DNA from: Bathynomus jamesi
Lineage: Eukaryota > Arthropoda > Malacostraca > Isopoda > Cirolanidae
Assembly: GCA_023014485.1 (NCBI GenBank)
Contig: JAJOZX010000938.1
Location: 304,001-368,000 of the forward strand
Length of the DNA: 64,000 bases
Reading direction: 5' to 3'
The notes under the pieces are model-generated. The model did not search any database, was not told where the DNA came from, and saw only the letters and a program-made list of their open reading frames with translations. Position numbers and translations under genes: made by a program. Shown piece after piece: positions 21,947 through 35,351 of this stretch (position 1 is its first letter; each line of letters begins with the position of its first letter).

Positions 21947-22991
21947 TATATTTGGTTTACTACAACTATGATCATAATTACGAATTAATTCACATTCACT
22001 TATTATCGGTAATTACAGTTTCATTAAAGTACATTAATTACATCATATAAATTATTATAGTTAATTATAGTTTCATTAAAGTACATCAATTACATTATAT
22101 TAAAATATTACAGTTAATTACAGTTAAGCAGTTAACTACAGCTTTGTTTTGTTTTTACAGTGTTTCATATTTATAGATAATTAAGATGTTAGGAATATAA
22201 CCAGACCTAAATTCTGACGAATCATCGATAGATCTGCTATGTTTTGGTTAAGGTACTAGTTTATTTTATTTACATTTCAGTTTTAATGCTTTTACTTTTT
22301 TATAATTTTAACTTTTTAACTTCACATTTATTTACCTTTTAGTTTTAATGTTTTACATTTTCTTAGCTACTTTTTATAATTTTTTAAGTTTATTTTAAAT
22401 TGTTATTAAGCAATTTGTATTTTGTATGTGATTTGGAATTTTATTGTTTTAGCCCTGAAGATGGAATTAGTGCATTCCGAACGTTGGTACTATTAAACCT
22501 TGAAGGATGTTTGTATTTTCTCTGGTGTTCCTGTTTATTTTATATATATATATATATATATTTAGGGTGATGCAAAATAACTTATCATTTCAAAAACTTG
22601 AAGACACCCTCTAATTTTATTTAATTTAGTGTAAATTCTGAACATGCAAAATTTCAGCACAATTGAAGACATTTTAGAGGTTGCTACCATCCATTGAACA
22701 TTTTGTATATTGTTATTTTTCAGTTTGTATTTATTGTACATTTATTTATTTTGCAGATTTCATCAAAAATGGTAGTCAGCAACATATAGCAGTCATAACA
22801 GACTCTGAACCTCTTCCGTAAACCTTCTCATCCCTTTCATTGCTATAGACGCCGTGGCCGAACATTCTAGAATCATTTCTTTGCTGTGACGTCACTGTGG
22901 CGGCCGCGTCAGTGTAAGTGCGGCGTCACTGACTCAGTATCTTTGCTGCCTTCGCTGAGAGTGGTTGTATAGCAGTTGCTGAGTTGCACTC

Positions 22992-25862
22992 ATGGAGCGG
23001 CATACGCGTCACAAAACAGTTGTTTGGCTCATAGGACATCCTATAGAGTCCTTCAAAGAAACCCAGCTTCCATCTAAAGGGAAACATTAGCATTGTTTAT
23101 GAACTACAAGATCAATAAAAAGCAACAGGTGAAAACAGCGGCTTTGTTGACTGCTAGAGATTTATGGATGTGTGGGAAAAGGCACGCATCCCAACAGTGT
23201 TGAAATGTCATGTCGTGGAGAGAGTAAAGAAACTTTTCAACGAGTGGGAGAAACTAAGAAGAACAGAATAATAAGAAGAAGCAATCACCTGCACTACTTC
23301 AAAAACAAGAGAGCTGGCAAAATGACTTGCAAGATCTGTTTGACATTGCACATGCAAGTGCTCTTGACATGATAAGATAGATGAAGATCGTGAGTTTTTG
23401 ATGCTGCAACGACAAAAAGGAAGAAAAGGCAAAATGTCTGGAGTGGATAAAGTTTTTTCACAAATGGAAGAGATTGCTAGAGAAAAGAAAACATTGCTTG
23501 AAAGAAAAGAAAGAGGGAAACAGCCGTTTTCGAAGCAGCAGTGCTCTCAAGTTCAAGTCCTTCAAGTTTGAATGAAGATAGTTCAAAATCAGAAGAAGAA
23601 TTTGTTGCTGACCCTCAGCAGCCATCAACTTCGAGACAAAGTAGATCAAAGTCTAAGAGTGCAAGCTTATGGATTCTTCAATGCTTGTATCCAGTGGCGG
23701 TCCTAGCTTACATGACGCCCTGGGCGAACCTCACCTTCAGCGCCCCCCCCCCCTGTTCGCCAACACACACACATTCGAATCCCCCAAAATAAAGGACAGA
23801 CATAACTCTTTCACAAAATAACTTTTTATTGGACTAATTGTTGGAACTTCAGAACCAAAACAAAGACTCAAATTTCTGAATTTTACAAATCCTTCATCAC
23901 GTAAATAGAATAACTCACTTAAGAGAATGTAATTATGATACTATGAACAGGAAAAATACAAATTAAATTGCACAACTGCCATAAATAAACTAGAGAATCA
24001 AATTCTAAATTGTACAAATGCTCTATCACATAAATAAATAAGACACTTAAGAGCGGGTAATTTATGCTACACTTTGAACAAGAAACAAAATAAATTGCAC
24101 CACAGCACAACTGCCATCTAAAGCCTGACTCTTCTTACCTTCCTTGATGCAAAGTCATTGATCTTTTATTATTTATTTTATTTTATTTTTTATTTTTATT
24201 TATTTCTTTATTTATTTATTCTTATTTTATTTTTATTTTTTTTGCAGGCGCTCATGCCGCCCCTCCACAAATGCCGCCCTGTGCGGCTGCCCATATTGCC
24301 CATATGAGGAACCGCCACTGCTTGTATCTCTTGATGCTGCAAAAGTAAGTGATAGAGCTGCTTCGGAAATCTTGATCCCAACAATCAATGCTCTTGGGCA
24401 AAACCCTGAAGAATACAGTGTTAGCTATTCATCGATACGGAGAGCAAGACAAAGGAACCGCAAGACAATGGCAGAAAATTTGAAGCAGGATTTCGAAACA
24501 AATTGCCCTCTCCAAATACATTGGGACGGCAAACTACTGGAAGATATTACTGGTCATGAAAATGTTGATCGACTGCCAGTTCTAATTTCCGGCCAAGGAG
24601 TTGATCAGCTTCTTGGTATTCCCAAACTTGCCAGAGGAACTGGTCAAAACATTGCAGATGCTGTCCATCAGTTAGTATTGGAGTGGAATATATCTGACCA
24701 AGTGAAGGGCATGTGTTTTGACACCACTGCCTCCAACACAGGTTCTAAGAGTGGTGCTTGTATGTTACTAGAGCAAAGATTGGATAAAGATATGCTGTGG
24801 CTGGCTTGCCGACATCATATTTTCGAAATAGTGTTAGAAGCTGCAGTTTCTGTCTCCTTGCCATCTTCTAGTGGCCCTGACATACAACTGTTTAAGAGAT
24901 TCAAAGCAAACTGGGTGGAAATTGACAAGAACAATTACCAAACAGCAACAGATGACCCTAACATTGCAGAGAAAATCTCAGATGCTGAAGAACTCATTCA
25001 ATTTGCTCAAGCTCAGCTTGATGAACAGCAGCCTCGTGATGACTACAAGGAATTGCTCGAGCTAACGCTCATTTTCATCGGTAGTGCCCCCAAGTCAGGA
25101 ATCAGCTTTAAAGCACCCGGAGCTTATCACAGAGCACGATGGATGGGCAAGCTAATTTACTGCATTAAAATTTGGATGTTTAAATCTCAGTTTAAACTAA
25201 CTGAGAGAGAGGAAAAAGGACTGAGATGTTTGCTGCTTTTCAGCTGCGATATACATCAGATCGTGGTACCTGGCACCCATACCCTCATGCGCCCCCCGTT
25301 CAGATTTGCATTTTGTGCAAAGTCTGCAGCTCTACAAGCAAAAGCATGACAAAATTGCAAGTGCTGCACTCAATAAGTTTTTGAGACATTTGTGGTACCT
25401 CTCTGAGGAGCTTGTGGCGCTTGCATTTTTTGATTCAGCTGTTTCGCATGAGACAAAAAACAAAATGAAGCATGCTCTGCAGAAACCAGTTGACTCAAAA
25501 CCGAGCAAACGAGCATCAATAAATCCTGAATCAGCTGGGCAGAAACAACTGCAGGATTTCGTTACTGCAAACACAAAAAGATTCTTTGAAATCCTAGAGG
25601 TGCCTTGCACTTTTCTTGAAAAGATGCTGAAGAATGGAATGATGATGAAAGTTATGCGAATGCAAGAGATATCGCATATGGACTCAAAGTGGTAAACGAC
25701 ATTGCGGAAAGAGGTGTACGACTGATGGAGGAATACAACAAACTGATAACCAATGATGAAGAGCAGAAACAATACCTTCTTCAAATTGTTAAAAGTTACA
25801 GGTCGTCACTCTCAAACAAAAACAAGAAAACATTACTCTTGCTTCACAAAAAACGAAAATAA
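22992..25862 (+). pseudogene. Transposase of the 4.7-kb element, copy 2
   Basis: Homologous to 2785-5667. The N-terminal part, open in copy 1, is broken here by at least six single-base losses (for example at CTAAAGGGAAAC, GATTTATGG and GATAAGATAG). The core block with FDTTASNTG and LACRHH is open at 24372-25349. A 2-base gain near 25210 and a base loss near 25622 shift the C-terminal part relative to copy 1. Some of these may be sequencing errors. Confidence 0.7.
23692..24320. mobile_element. hAT-type MITE, copy 2
   Basis: Same insertion as 3492-4126, again between CTTGTATC direct repeats (23684-23691 and 24321-24328). A few bases shorter. Confidence 0.9.
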
Positions 25863-26050
25863 ACATACATAAGTGGTTATGATATGCCTACTGGGGAAAC
25901 TTCCACATAAAAAAAAGTTAACGCGCTATACGCTGTACCTCAGAGGGTGGTGCGGAAATCAGCGTGCCTATTATTTACTATTTTATGAGCTCACTACGTA
26001 CTATAGTCTAGAATGTCATCGTTTTTTTTCAAACTAGGTTAACTAGGTAC

Positions 26051-27057
26051 ATATGACGCGTTCGGTGGAGAAGGGGCGAACGCAACATTTTCGAATTATG
26101 CCACAAAATGCAGTTAAAGTTTGTAAACTTTAAACCTTTGTATTTTTCCGGTTTATTGAAATGTTGTATGAATTTGAACACATATTTGAGTAAAATATTG
26201 TTGTGTAATATGTCGATATAATAAAACGCCAAGAAATTTTACAATATTATTTATTGATAGCTTCTGATGTTAACTGGTGTAATCCATTATTTGGTCCTCT
26301 TCGTCGAATGTTGTATTACCTGCTTCAACTGTTTCGGTTTCTTCCAGTGCCTTTAACAATCTTGTATAATAGTTCACTGCAGTTGCAGGCATTAGGTCTG
26401 ATAATTCTTTGAGATCTTTTATTTTTTCCTTAGTTATTGGCAGCAATTGGGAATACTTTGGTTGCAGTGTCTGCTGGGCTAGATTGAATAAACTGACACT
26501 GTAGGATTTTTTCCCTTTCTGCAGTCTGACGGGATGGCTATTATCTGGGGTTGTGCGGTATGCAGTAGATATTACGTAGCCTTCTTTGTGTTGAAAGTCA
26601 AATATTAACTTTCTTGCATCTGTAAATTTAGTAGTTGTTGATTTCCTAATGACAATGCACGTTTTTAGGACGTCAAAATCGAGAAAATCAGCCTGTTTCA
26701 TTTCTACAACTAGGAAGCGCTGCGAAACGGCTGTAGTTATGGCCGTAACATAATCTTTTTTGGTGTAAATAATATTGCTGTAATTATTTTTTATATTTTG
26801 TTCAATTTGGCCAAATTGAGCATCACAGGGCATTGTCGAGTGACCAGAAAGTAGATAGATGTGTTCAATGTGAAGCAATGATGCGGAGGGAATTTCTCTG
26901 AGATACATTAAAACCTAAATTTTACCGTGAAAGAGTGCAGACTAACATCTAATTTTTTGCATAGGTAAAGCAAAGGTTTTAAAGGATAATTATACGACAA
27001 AAAACTCATTTTTCGAATTTTGTGGCGTTCGCCCCTTCTCCACCGAACGCGTCATAT
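26051..27057 (-). mobile_element. Nested ATATGACGCGTTCGG element, copy 2
   Basis: Same as 5856-6862, with identical inverted ends. Confidence 0.82.
26270..26908 (-). CDS. ORF in the nested element, copy 2 (DUF7869-like)
   Basis: 212 codons, protein identical to that at 6075-6713. LLSGHSTMPCD lies near the N-terminus. Open and undamaged. Probably the C-terminal part of a longer transposon protein. Confidence 0.55.
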   Translation of the reverse strand: MYLREIPSASLLHIEHIYLLSGHSTMPCDAQFGQIEQNIKNNYSNIIYTKKDYVTAITTAVSQRFLVVEMKQADFLDFDVLKTCIVIRKSTTTKFTDARKLIFDFQHKEGYVISTAYRTTPDNSHPVRLQKGKKSYSVSLFNLAQQTLQPKYSQLLPITKEKIKDLKELSDLMPATAVNYYTRLLKALEETETVEAGNTTFDEEDQIMDYTS

Positions 27058-27268
27058 CAAACCGGCTCCGGCGAAAATATCAACAAAACAATATTTTTGA
27101 GCACAAACTGATATACATTTATTTTTAAAGCTTGGTAGCAACCTCTAATTTTCTCCTTTTCAACCCCAAATTTCGCATACAATGCTTTCTTAGGAATATA
27201 AATAAAATAGGAGGGTGTCTCCCTGAAAATTGAAAAAAAAAAATTTGACCCCTTTTTTGCATCACCCT

Positions 27269-28382
27269 AAATTATATATATATAACATAACACACATAAT
27301 AATGTTTTATAAATTAGAAACAACAAGAGAGAAGATTTTCACCTCAGAAGAACTCGCTTTTGCTGCTGTCAGCAGAATTCGAACACTCGTATGAGCATTT
27401 ATGAATATCTTGCGAGAAGTGAAAAATTGAAAAGAAAAAGTAAAAAGAATACATGTAAGGTAATTATGTACGTCCTCAGTGGACATGTACGAATCCATAA
27501 AGTTTTGTAAACATAGTCACACAATAGGTTGACAATAGGTAGACAATAGGTAGCGGAATGAATAATTAATAAAATTAACAAAAGATAAAGGTCAAGAAAG
27601 GAAATGGACGTATGAATGAACAACATATAAATAATAATAGGTTAAAGAATTTACCATACATTGAATACGAAAGATATCCACATACTAAATACGTGATTCA
27701 GTATTCAAGGTAAGGAAAACGTGAAGAGAATTAAGTTACTTTATGACGTCATAGTTATTCAAATTATACCATACGTCAATTCATAATTAATACGGAATAG
27801 TTATTTAATTTGTACGTACAGTACAAGTCATTATTGGGAGAATTTAGAAGAGATGAATCAGAGAAATACAGTAAGGAAAGGTTTATAGCCATTGTACAAA
27901 GAGTGAGTGAAACTATTAATTAAATAAATATACTTATACGAGTATGCAGTAAACATTAAAGAATTGGTACATTTGGGAAGAATTAAATAAATGAATAAAG
28001 AAGTACAACTAAGGGTTCCAATCATGCCATATGCAATGTGCATGCATAATCTAATAAAATTTAGGGATGAGGGTTAGATGCAAGACAACCATAATTAATT
28101 ATAATAAATTCTCCAACAAATGAAAAATGGAAATATGGATACGACTAAACCATAGAAATGGTAGGTCGCATGGTTGTGACACTGAAAAAAAAATAGAAAG
28201 CAGAAATCGAAATTCTATCCAAACTCGCATCAGGCGACTTTGGTTCCTCATGTAAAAATGAACATTCGAACATAAAAACCATACAAACATAAGTACTGTA
28301 TGAAGACAATGAATATAAGGATCCAGATAAGGATTATATAATGATTATATCGGAATTATTCATTGTTCATTTTTACATATAT
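27269..28382. other. AT-rich stretch, no gene (copy of 7073-8186)
   Basis: No coding region, RNA gene or repeat structure beyond short AT-rich motifs. Confidence 0.5.
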
Positions 28383-28569
28383 ATGTTTATGGAAGTATAT
28401 GTTAACAACCCTGTCCCGAGTTCGTTACTCGGTGCTGGCGGATGATGCGTAGCACTTCCACTTAATCTTCCTTTTGAACCCAGTTAGGATAGTTGCTTTG
28501 TGTTTATTATTTGATCCGGGTACCCTATCCTACATTTTCTCTTATTATAACTCCTTGTAACTCTCTCTT

Positions 28570-28640
<71 letters not shown>

Positions 28641-28735
28641 TTAAGGAAGTATAGCCTAACAACCTGGTTAGGCCACCAGCTTGCTGTTTATTATTTGATC
28701 CGGACGCCCTAATCGGCATTTTATCTTATTTTAAC
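28383..28735 (+). repeat. SINE-like units and (TA)n, copy 2
   Basis: Same as 8187-8560. The (TA)n tract between the units (28572-28634) has a different length, as expected for a microsatellite. Confidence 0.6.
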
Positions 28736-29045
28736 TCTCTCCCATATACTGTATACATCGCGGTGTCCTGATATATAAATGCATGTTTACTACAGGATAC
28801 TGTGCAACGCTTTCTGTAATTAATGTATTCTATTAAGTATTTAGAGATTGAATTTTGTTTATAAAATATTTACGTTTAATAAATTTATAGAATGTTCTAC
28901 AGGTAGGGTTTTAGAATTATTAAAACTTTAAAGTATTCCAACGTTCCTAGGCTCGAAACCTTGTGATGGTAGGCATTTCGTACTATGCACACTTAGGATA
29001 AAATTATTTCCGGCGCTGTAAATTAGTGTACTTGTAACGCCTTGG

Positions 29046-29081
<36 letters not shown>

Positions 29082-29089
29082 CATATATA

Positions 29090-30308
29090 CAGGGTGTCCC
29101 ATAAGTCCGGCATGATAGGAAAAATAATAAAAAAAGGCAAAACAAAAGCTTTTATTTACAGAACGTGCTCAATATGTCCACCATTGTTTTCAATACACAA
29201 ATTAAGACGTGATACCTAGTCAGCAAGCACACGGTGAATGATGTCAGGAGTAATGGTGTTACATGCCCCAATAATGCGCTGTCGCAAATGTTTAACACTC
29301 CTAATTTTCTCTGCGTATACCAGCGCTTTCAAGTGGCCCCAGAGATAAAAATCTAGTGGCGTGAGATCCGGGCTTCAAGCTGGCCATTCTACAGGCCCTC
29401 GACGTCCTATCCAATGACCAGGGAATTGTTGGTACAGGTATTCCCTTACTTGGGTGCTGTAATGTGCAGGAGCGCCGTCTTGCTGGAACCATGTTGGGAA
29501 ATTTTCTTCTTCGTTCAAGACACTGGGAAATGCTTCTTCCTTGAGCATACGTAGGTAGGTGCCTCCAGTGACATATTCATCGAAAAAGAGGGGGCCTATG
29601 ATGCGATCGTTCCAAATGCCACACCATACCATCACCCGAAATGCACCTTGTTCCTTTGAAGAGGTATACCAGTGAGGGTTGTTTTGAGACCAGTAGCGGG
29701 TGTTCTGTCGATTTACTTCACCATTTCCATAAAAAACAGCCTCGTCACTGAACAGAATGGTGGACGAAAAATTGGCATCCCGAGCGAGCATATTGTACCG
29801 TAGCCCATTCACAAAATTCCATCCGCCGGTCGGGATCATCTTCGCTTAATTTCTGTAGGATCTGAAGTTTGTATGGATGCCATTTGTGAGCCTGTAGAAT
29901 GCGATGGATGCTACTTTTCGACACTCCTCTCTCGGCGGACAATCGCCGAAGAGACTTATTGGGACTTCTGTTAAAATGAGCCAGGATAGCAGTCGCTGTA
30001 TCATCGTCAGTGGACCTCCTTGAAGGTCCACTGCGTGGTTTATCTTCTATGGATCCTGTTTCCTTAAACTTTGCAACAAGTCTGCTAACACAACTCTGTG
30101 TTATTGGCTCGCGGTCTGGATGCAGTCTGTTAAATTCAGCAGCTGCCTCTCTTTGACTCCGATTTCCTATTTGTAGAATTACCTTCATTCGTTCTTCCTT
30201 GCTCACAGACATTATGGCCTGTACACAGAGAAAAATATGAATTATGCTTTGTAGAAATAGAAAAATATGAATTTCTCCTATGATGCCGGACTTATGGGAC
30301 ATCCTGTG
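29090..30308 (-). mobile_element. Mariner-type (DD41D-like) transposon, copy 2
   Basis: Same TIRs and TA flanks as 8893-10110. 1219 bp. Confidence 0.9.
29156..30212 (-). pseudogene. Mariner-type transposase, copy 2
   Basis: Same gene as 8959-10014. Here the QQDGAPAH region is in frame with the first catalytic block (the copy-1 base loss is absent), but the frameshift near 29815 and the TGA before SPDLTPLD are shared, so these two breaks predate the duplication. Confidence 0.83.
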
Positions 30309-30745
30309 TAACGGGTGTGCCATAAAAAAGGGTACATTTTAAAAAGGCTATAAAATCAACATTTGTCATTTAATTTTAATAAAACTTCTACACAATGAAA
30401 TATATGTATTTATCATAAGCAGCCATCCCTATAGACCAAATCTACTATGCTTTCAGTCCTAAAATGTTTAGTTCAATTCAGTTTCTAATTAATCAGTAGT
30501 CAATATCTATTTTAGTTTATGCTGTTCTTTAACTGCTGTTATTTGCCCTTATAGTAGAACGCTAATAAAAATTCTTCGTATATTTATGTTTCAATAATTA
30601 ACTAAATTTGATTCCTTGTGCGGGACGAATAAGAATATTTATAATTACTTGAGATTTTGCTAATTTTGTTATTTTGTCAAATGGAATATATTGAAGGGGT
30701 GAGATGGTGAAATTTGCAAATTCGAAAAATAAGAACCACCCTAAG
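30309..30745. other. No gene recognised (copy of 10111-10547)
   Basis: AT-rich sequence between the mariner end and the penton relic. Nothing supported. Confidence 0.5.
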
Positions 30746-31148
30746 CTTCACTGTTAAGCTCCCATCACCGAATGGGAATTTTTTTCCCTCAATCGTTCTT
30801 ATATATATTGAGATATTGAATAATAGATTAGTCGCAACATTCACATAATGGGGCTTGTCATATGTAATGCTCAAGCTCTTCCCTCTTTGGTTGGGAATGT
30901 GTGCAATGCGGAACAGACGAGCCTGGGTATTCCCAACAAATTGATGCTCCACGATATTGCTGTAAATAGAGCACATGTCTGGGGATGGATAGCCATCACC
31001 CAATTTCTCCAATTTCAACTGACATAAAACTAGACAAGTCATGTTGTGCCTCGTGAAATGTATCTCTTTGGAACGCTGCTCCATATCGGCCCTCGGTTAT
31101 ATTTTGGAACAATCCTTTGTCTTTAATATTCCTATTATCCTGTGATTT
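30746..31148 (-). pseudogene. Penton-like relic, copy 2
   Basis: Same relic as 10548-10950. Here the segment from PDMCSIYSNIV to SLTVKL is in one frame (30677-31084). Only the C-terminal half of the penton family is present. Confidence 0.8.
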
Positions 31149-31598
31149 TAGGGGGAGGGCATGTGAGTAGTATGCCCGCAAAATGGACGAGTGCAATGCA
31201 ATTGCAAATGCTGCATAATGTTGCAAGAGTGCCACCCCACCCCCTTTGTTGTAACCCCACCATTTTTGTTGCACCCCCACCCCCTTGTTGCAAGGTACCC
31301 CCAAAATGAGGTTGCAAGAGCAAAAAGGGGTATGCAACTCGGAGGAGGAGTTATCCCCCAAGCTGCAATGAACCTCCCAAAGGGGTATACCTAACCTAAG
31401 ACAGAGGTGTTCGCCTGGCAGGAGACAAGAGCATACTAAGACTTCAGCCGAGCTGCCGTTGTCTTATAGGGCCCCTAATCAGCCAGTTGGCTTAATCAGC
31501 CAGTGCCTCCAGGAATCATCAGCGAGTTGGCTTAATCAGGCAGTGCCTCCGGGCACCATCAGCCAGTTGGCACAGTGTACACACCAATCTATACTCTT
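31149..31598 (-). repeat. G/C-rich repeat, copy 2
   Basis: Same as 10951-11400. Inverted relative to 51340-52110. Confidence 0.7.
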
Positions 31599-31647
31599 TA
31601 TGTGCGTCAGTTTGTTTCTTTTGCGATTAAAGGAGGAAATAGTTGAA

Positions 31648-32569
31648 ATGAAACGCAGTGTACGTGAGGTAACGGAAAGAATTGCAACACTTGATGAGGG
31701 CAGGGGTAGGGCTACGGTTGACGAAAGCCGAACAAATACTAACGTTGAAGCCGTTAGTAATTTGAAAGGTGAGGTACGTAACCTAGTTTCTAGTTTAGGT
31801 AGCTTATCGGGAAGGTCGAATAGAGTTGAGGAAGCGGTTAAGGTTGGTCCGAGATTAGTAGATGGGGAGGGATTTAGAGAAGTTAAGGGTGGAGCTAGGC
31901 CGCGTACATTAGGGGATAGGAATCCCCCCTATCGAGGTTTCGAACCCTTTCGCCCATTTGGAAAGGGACGTGAATGAGGGGGAAACTATTTTAATTGGGG
32001 ACTCTTTAGTGCGCCATATGGACACAGAGTTCGTTGAACGGCATCCAACCAAGAGGAGGAGGGTCTGTCTCCCAAGGGCCAAGGTTGACAGAGTTAGAGA
32101 CGAAGTGGATAGGATTGACGTTGCCTCCCGTCACTCGATGTTGGTGACGATGGTAGGGGACAACGACTGGTATAGGCCCGATACGAGAGTGCCTGACCTT
32201 TTGGAGAGATATAGGGGGTTAATTAGGTACATGAAGGCGAGGTCAGATAGGTCTTTAGTTCTAGGTATTACCCCTTGACACGGTTTGGGTCTTAGGATTA
32301 CGTCTAAAACGATATTTTTTAATACTGAATTAGAAGAGATTTGGGCTGAGGAAAATGTACCCTTCGTAAAATTCTGGTCCGAATTCAGTGATCCTAGCCT
32401 TTTTATAAAAGATGGGGTGCATTTTAATGAAATAGGTAATGCTAGGCTAGGTAGGTTAATTGACGAAAACGTAAGAAAGCTCTATAGGTCGAAGCCTTCT
32501 TTAAACGTTGTGGGGTCTGGGGAACGCGGGTCCCACGTGAAAAATAGTTTAAACCGCAGGCCGTGGTAA
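31648..32569 (+). pseudogene. LINE ORF1 with GDSL-type esterase domain, copy 2
   Basis: ATG at 31648 starts the coiled-coil-like part (MKRSVREVTERI), which ends at a TGA at 31975. The esterase part with ILIGDSLVRHM overlaps it from 31958 in another frame. One TGA at 32276 replaces Arg/Gly-type sequence of copy 1, and reading then continues to DGVHFNEIGNARL and a stop at 32569. The GDS nucleophile block and the Asp-His block are both intact. Confidence 0.76.
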
Positions 32570-35351
32570 AAAATAACTTAAACGTCTTTTATTGTAACGC
32601 GCGTAGTAATAGAAACAAATTAAACGGATTTAAGGCGATAATTTATTCCGGCAACTACAATATAGTTGCTAGCACTGAAACGTGCTTAAATACCTTGACT
32701 CGGGACTTGTTGGGGGAACTTCATATACCGGGTTTTAAACCTTTTACTAATGATAGGTTACGTAGGATTGGTGGCGGCGTTTTGCTGCACATTCGTAATT
32801 CCCTTAGAGCTATCGAGGTTAAGATAGATTTTCCGACAGCAATTAATGCGATATGCGTTGAAGTTAGGGCGCGCAGTATTAGTTTTAATTTTGTTGTTGT
32901 TTATAGACCTCCCGTTCAACCCCTCGATACCGATACTAGATTTTCCTCACTTCTTGGTAACTTTATTGACAATCGGAATAGTATAATTGTCGGAGACTTT
33001 AACTGCCCTAATGTTAATTACGAGACTTTTACTGGTAATGATGAGGGTTTGAGAATGATTGACTTCATGGAAGATAATTTTTTACGACAAATGGTTACCG
33101 AACCAACGCATGTTGACAATATTTTAGATTTGGTGATGACGAGCGGCGAAAACATAGTCGAAGGTTCAGAAGTAGGCGAGTGTTCATGATGTAGTGATCA
33201 TCAAATTCTTAGGTTTAAGTTGTTGATAGAAAACACTAAGGATTGTAACGTGATGGAAGTCCCTGATTTTCTTAGGGCCAATTTTGATAGTTTTGCGGAT
33301 AGGATGAAAGTAGTGGACTGGGATAACTTATTTGTGGGTAATGACACAAATTTGCATTGGGAGGCGATTAAAGAAAGATTTATGGATATTGAAAGGGAGT
33401 TTATTCCTAGTCGGCCCAAGCGCGCTAGAAATCATGGTAGGCCCAAGTGGTGGACTAGGGAAATAGGCGAGTTCATAAAAGAGCGTAACAAAGCATATGA
33501 ACTTAATAAGCGCAATGGCACGGCAGCTAACTTTAATAGATATATCGAGCTTAGACGTCAGGTTAAAAGATCAGTTAGGAATGCTAAGTGTAATTTAGAG
33601 ATACTTATAGCTGCGGATAGTAAACATAACCGAAAAAAGTTTATTGAATACGTCAATAATCGTAAGCCGATAAAAGCTAACATAGGCCCTCTCGTGGATG
33701 TTAACGGCGCTTTGGCTTCTGACGCTCAGGCGATGACGGGTATTTTCAATAACTTTTTTGCGGTAGTTTTTACCGTAGAAAACGTAAATAATGTCCCCGA
33801 CGTGGACGATATCGTTCCATTTAGTAGCGAGACTATTTTGGATGAAATAACTGTTTACGAGGGTGTGATTGCGCATTATATCGATAGGCCAAAGTTAGCA
33901 AGGCTCCAGGCCCTGACGCTTTTTATCCCAGACATTTGAATGATTTGAAAGACGTTATTGTAGGCCCCTTAACGAAGATTTTTAATCAGTCACTCGAAAC
34001 GGGGATTATTCCTAAAGACTTCAAATTAGCTAACGTCACGCCCATTTTTAAAAAAGGCGACCGCACAGTAGCTAGCAATTATAGGCCCATTAGCTTAACG
34101 TCAATTGTCGGTAAACTATTGGAATCCGTAGTTAAGGATCGTATCATCGATCACTTAGAAAGTCCCGATTTGATTAATAGTAGTCAGCATGGATTTCGAC
34201 GCCATAGTTCTTGTTTAACTAATTTGTCAGAATTTTATAACGAAATAGTGCGCGAATACGATAGGCATAGTGTGGGTGTCGTTATTTATTTAGATTTTAA
34301 AAAGGCATTCGATACAGTTCCGCATAGAAGATTAATTGCGAAGGTTAAAGCGCACGGTATACGCGGTCTGGTAGCTAAGTGGTTAGAGGAATGGCTTCGT
34401 GCTAGGAGACAGAGGGTCGTTGTTAATGTTAGTGAACCGGGGTGGTTGGATGTAGGTAGCGGTGTCCCACAGGTTTCAGTGTTAGGCCTATTGCTATTCG
34501 TAATTTACATTAACGACATAGATGTAGGATTGACTAGTAACGTGTCAAAATTCTCGGACGATGCTAAAATAGGCGGTAAGGTTCTTAACGAGGACGATAG
34601 AAATATGCTCCAAGACGATGTAAATAGGATTATGGAGTGGACGGATAAGTGGCAGATGCAATTTAACGTAGACATATGTAAAGTTTTGCATATAGCTTCT
34701 CGTAAAAATAATTACATGTACACGATGGATGATCGAGAGTTAGCGAGCGTTGACGAGGAAGTAGATTTGGGCGTACGCGTATCTAAGGATTTAAAAGTTA
34801 GGAACCAGTGCCTGGAGTGTTGCGCTAAAGCTAATAGGATGTTAGGCTTCATAGCGTGTAATTTCGAATTTAAATCAAAGGATATTATATTGCCCCTTTA
34901 CAAGTCCCTAGTCAGGCCTCATTTAGAATATGCCGTTCAGTTTTGGTGCCCGTATTTGCGTGAGGATATTGATAGGTTAGAAAGGGTTCAGCGTCTTGCC
35001 ACGAAACTAATTCCGTCATTGCGCAACAAGCCTTAGGAAGATAGGATTAAAGAGTTAGACTTGCATTCACTTAAAACTAGGAGATTAAGGGGGGAGCTTA
35101 TTGAAGTTTTCAAAATCGTTGATAATAACGTTAATTTTGACAAATTCTTCACTTTCGATAATAGCAATACTCGTAATAACGGATTTAAGTTGTGTAGCAG
35201 ACGTTTCATTACTAATATCGCTAAAAACATCTTTACGTTTAAAGTAATTCATAAATGGAATAATCTTCCCGCGCTCGTCGTGAACTCTACCAGCGTTAAT
35301 GTGTTTAAAAACCGTCTAGATAGGCATTTTAAAAATATTAACGTTGTTTAA
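32563..35351 (+). pseudogene. LINE ORF2: endonuclease and RT, copy 2
   Basis: Endonuclease blocks as in copy 1 run to 33189, where a TGA occurs. Reading then continues to a frameshift near 33890, the RT (33936-35036) is open, and a TAG at 35034 replaces Tyr before the C-terminal part (to 35351). The YLDFKKAFDTVPH block is in frame. Two key sites are altered: the polymerase box reads FSDDAKI instead of FADDTKI, and GVPQVSVLGL replaces GVPQGSVLGP. Copy 1 keeps the usual residues at both sites. Confidence 0.87.

Larger units (their letters stand above)
22564..27268 (+). mobile_element. 4.7-kb AGGGTGATGCAAAA transposon, copy 2
   Basis: Same structure as 2356-7072. Many single-base losses are concentrated between about 22480 and 24070, mostly in homopolymers. 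Confidence 0.8.

Noticed and set aside
28525..28719. ORF with an Ile-Tyr repeat
   Set aside because: Translation of a (TA)n microsatellite. The tract length differs between the duplicate copies.
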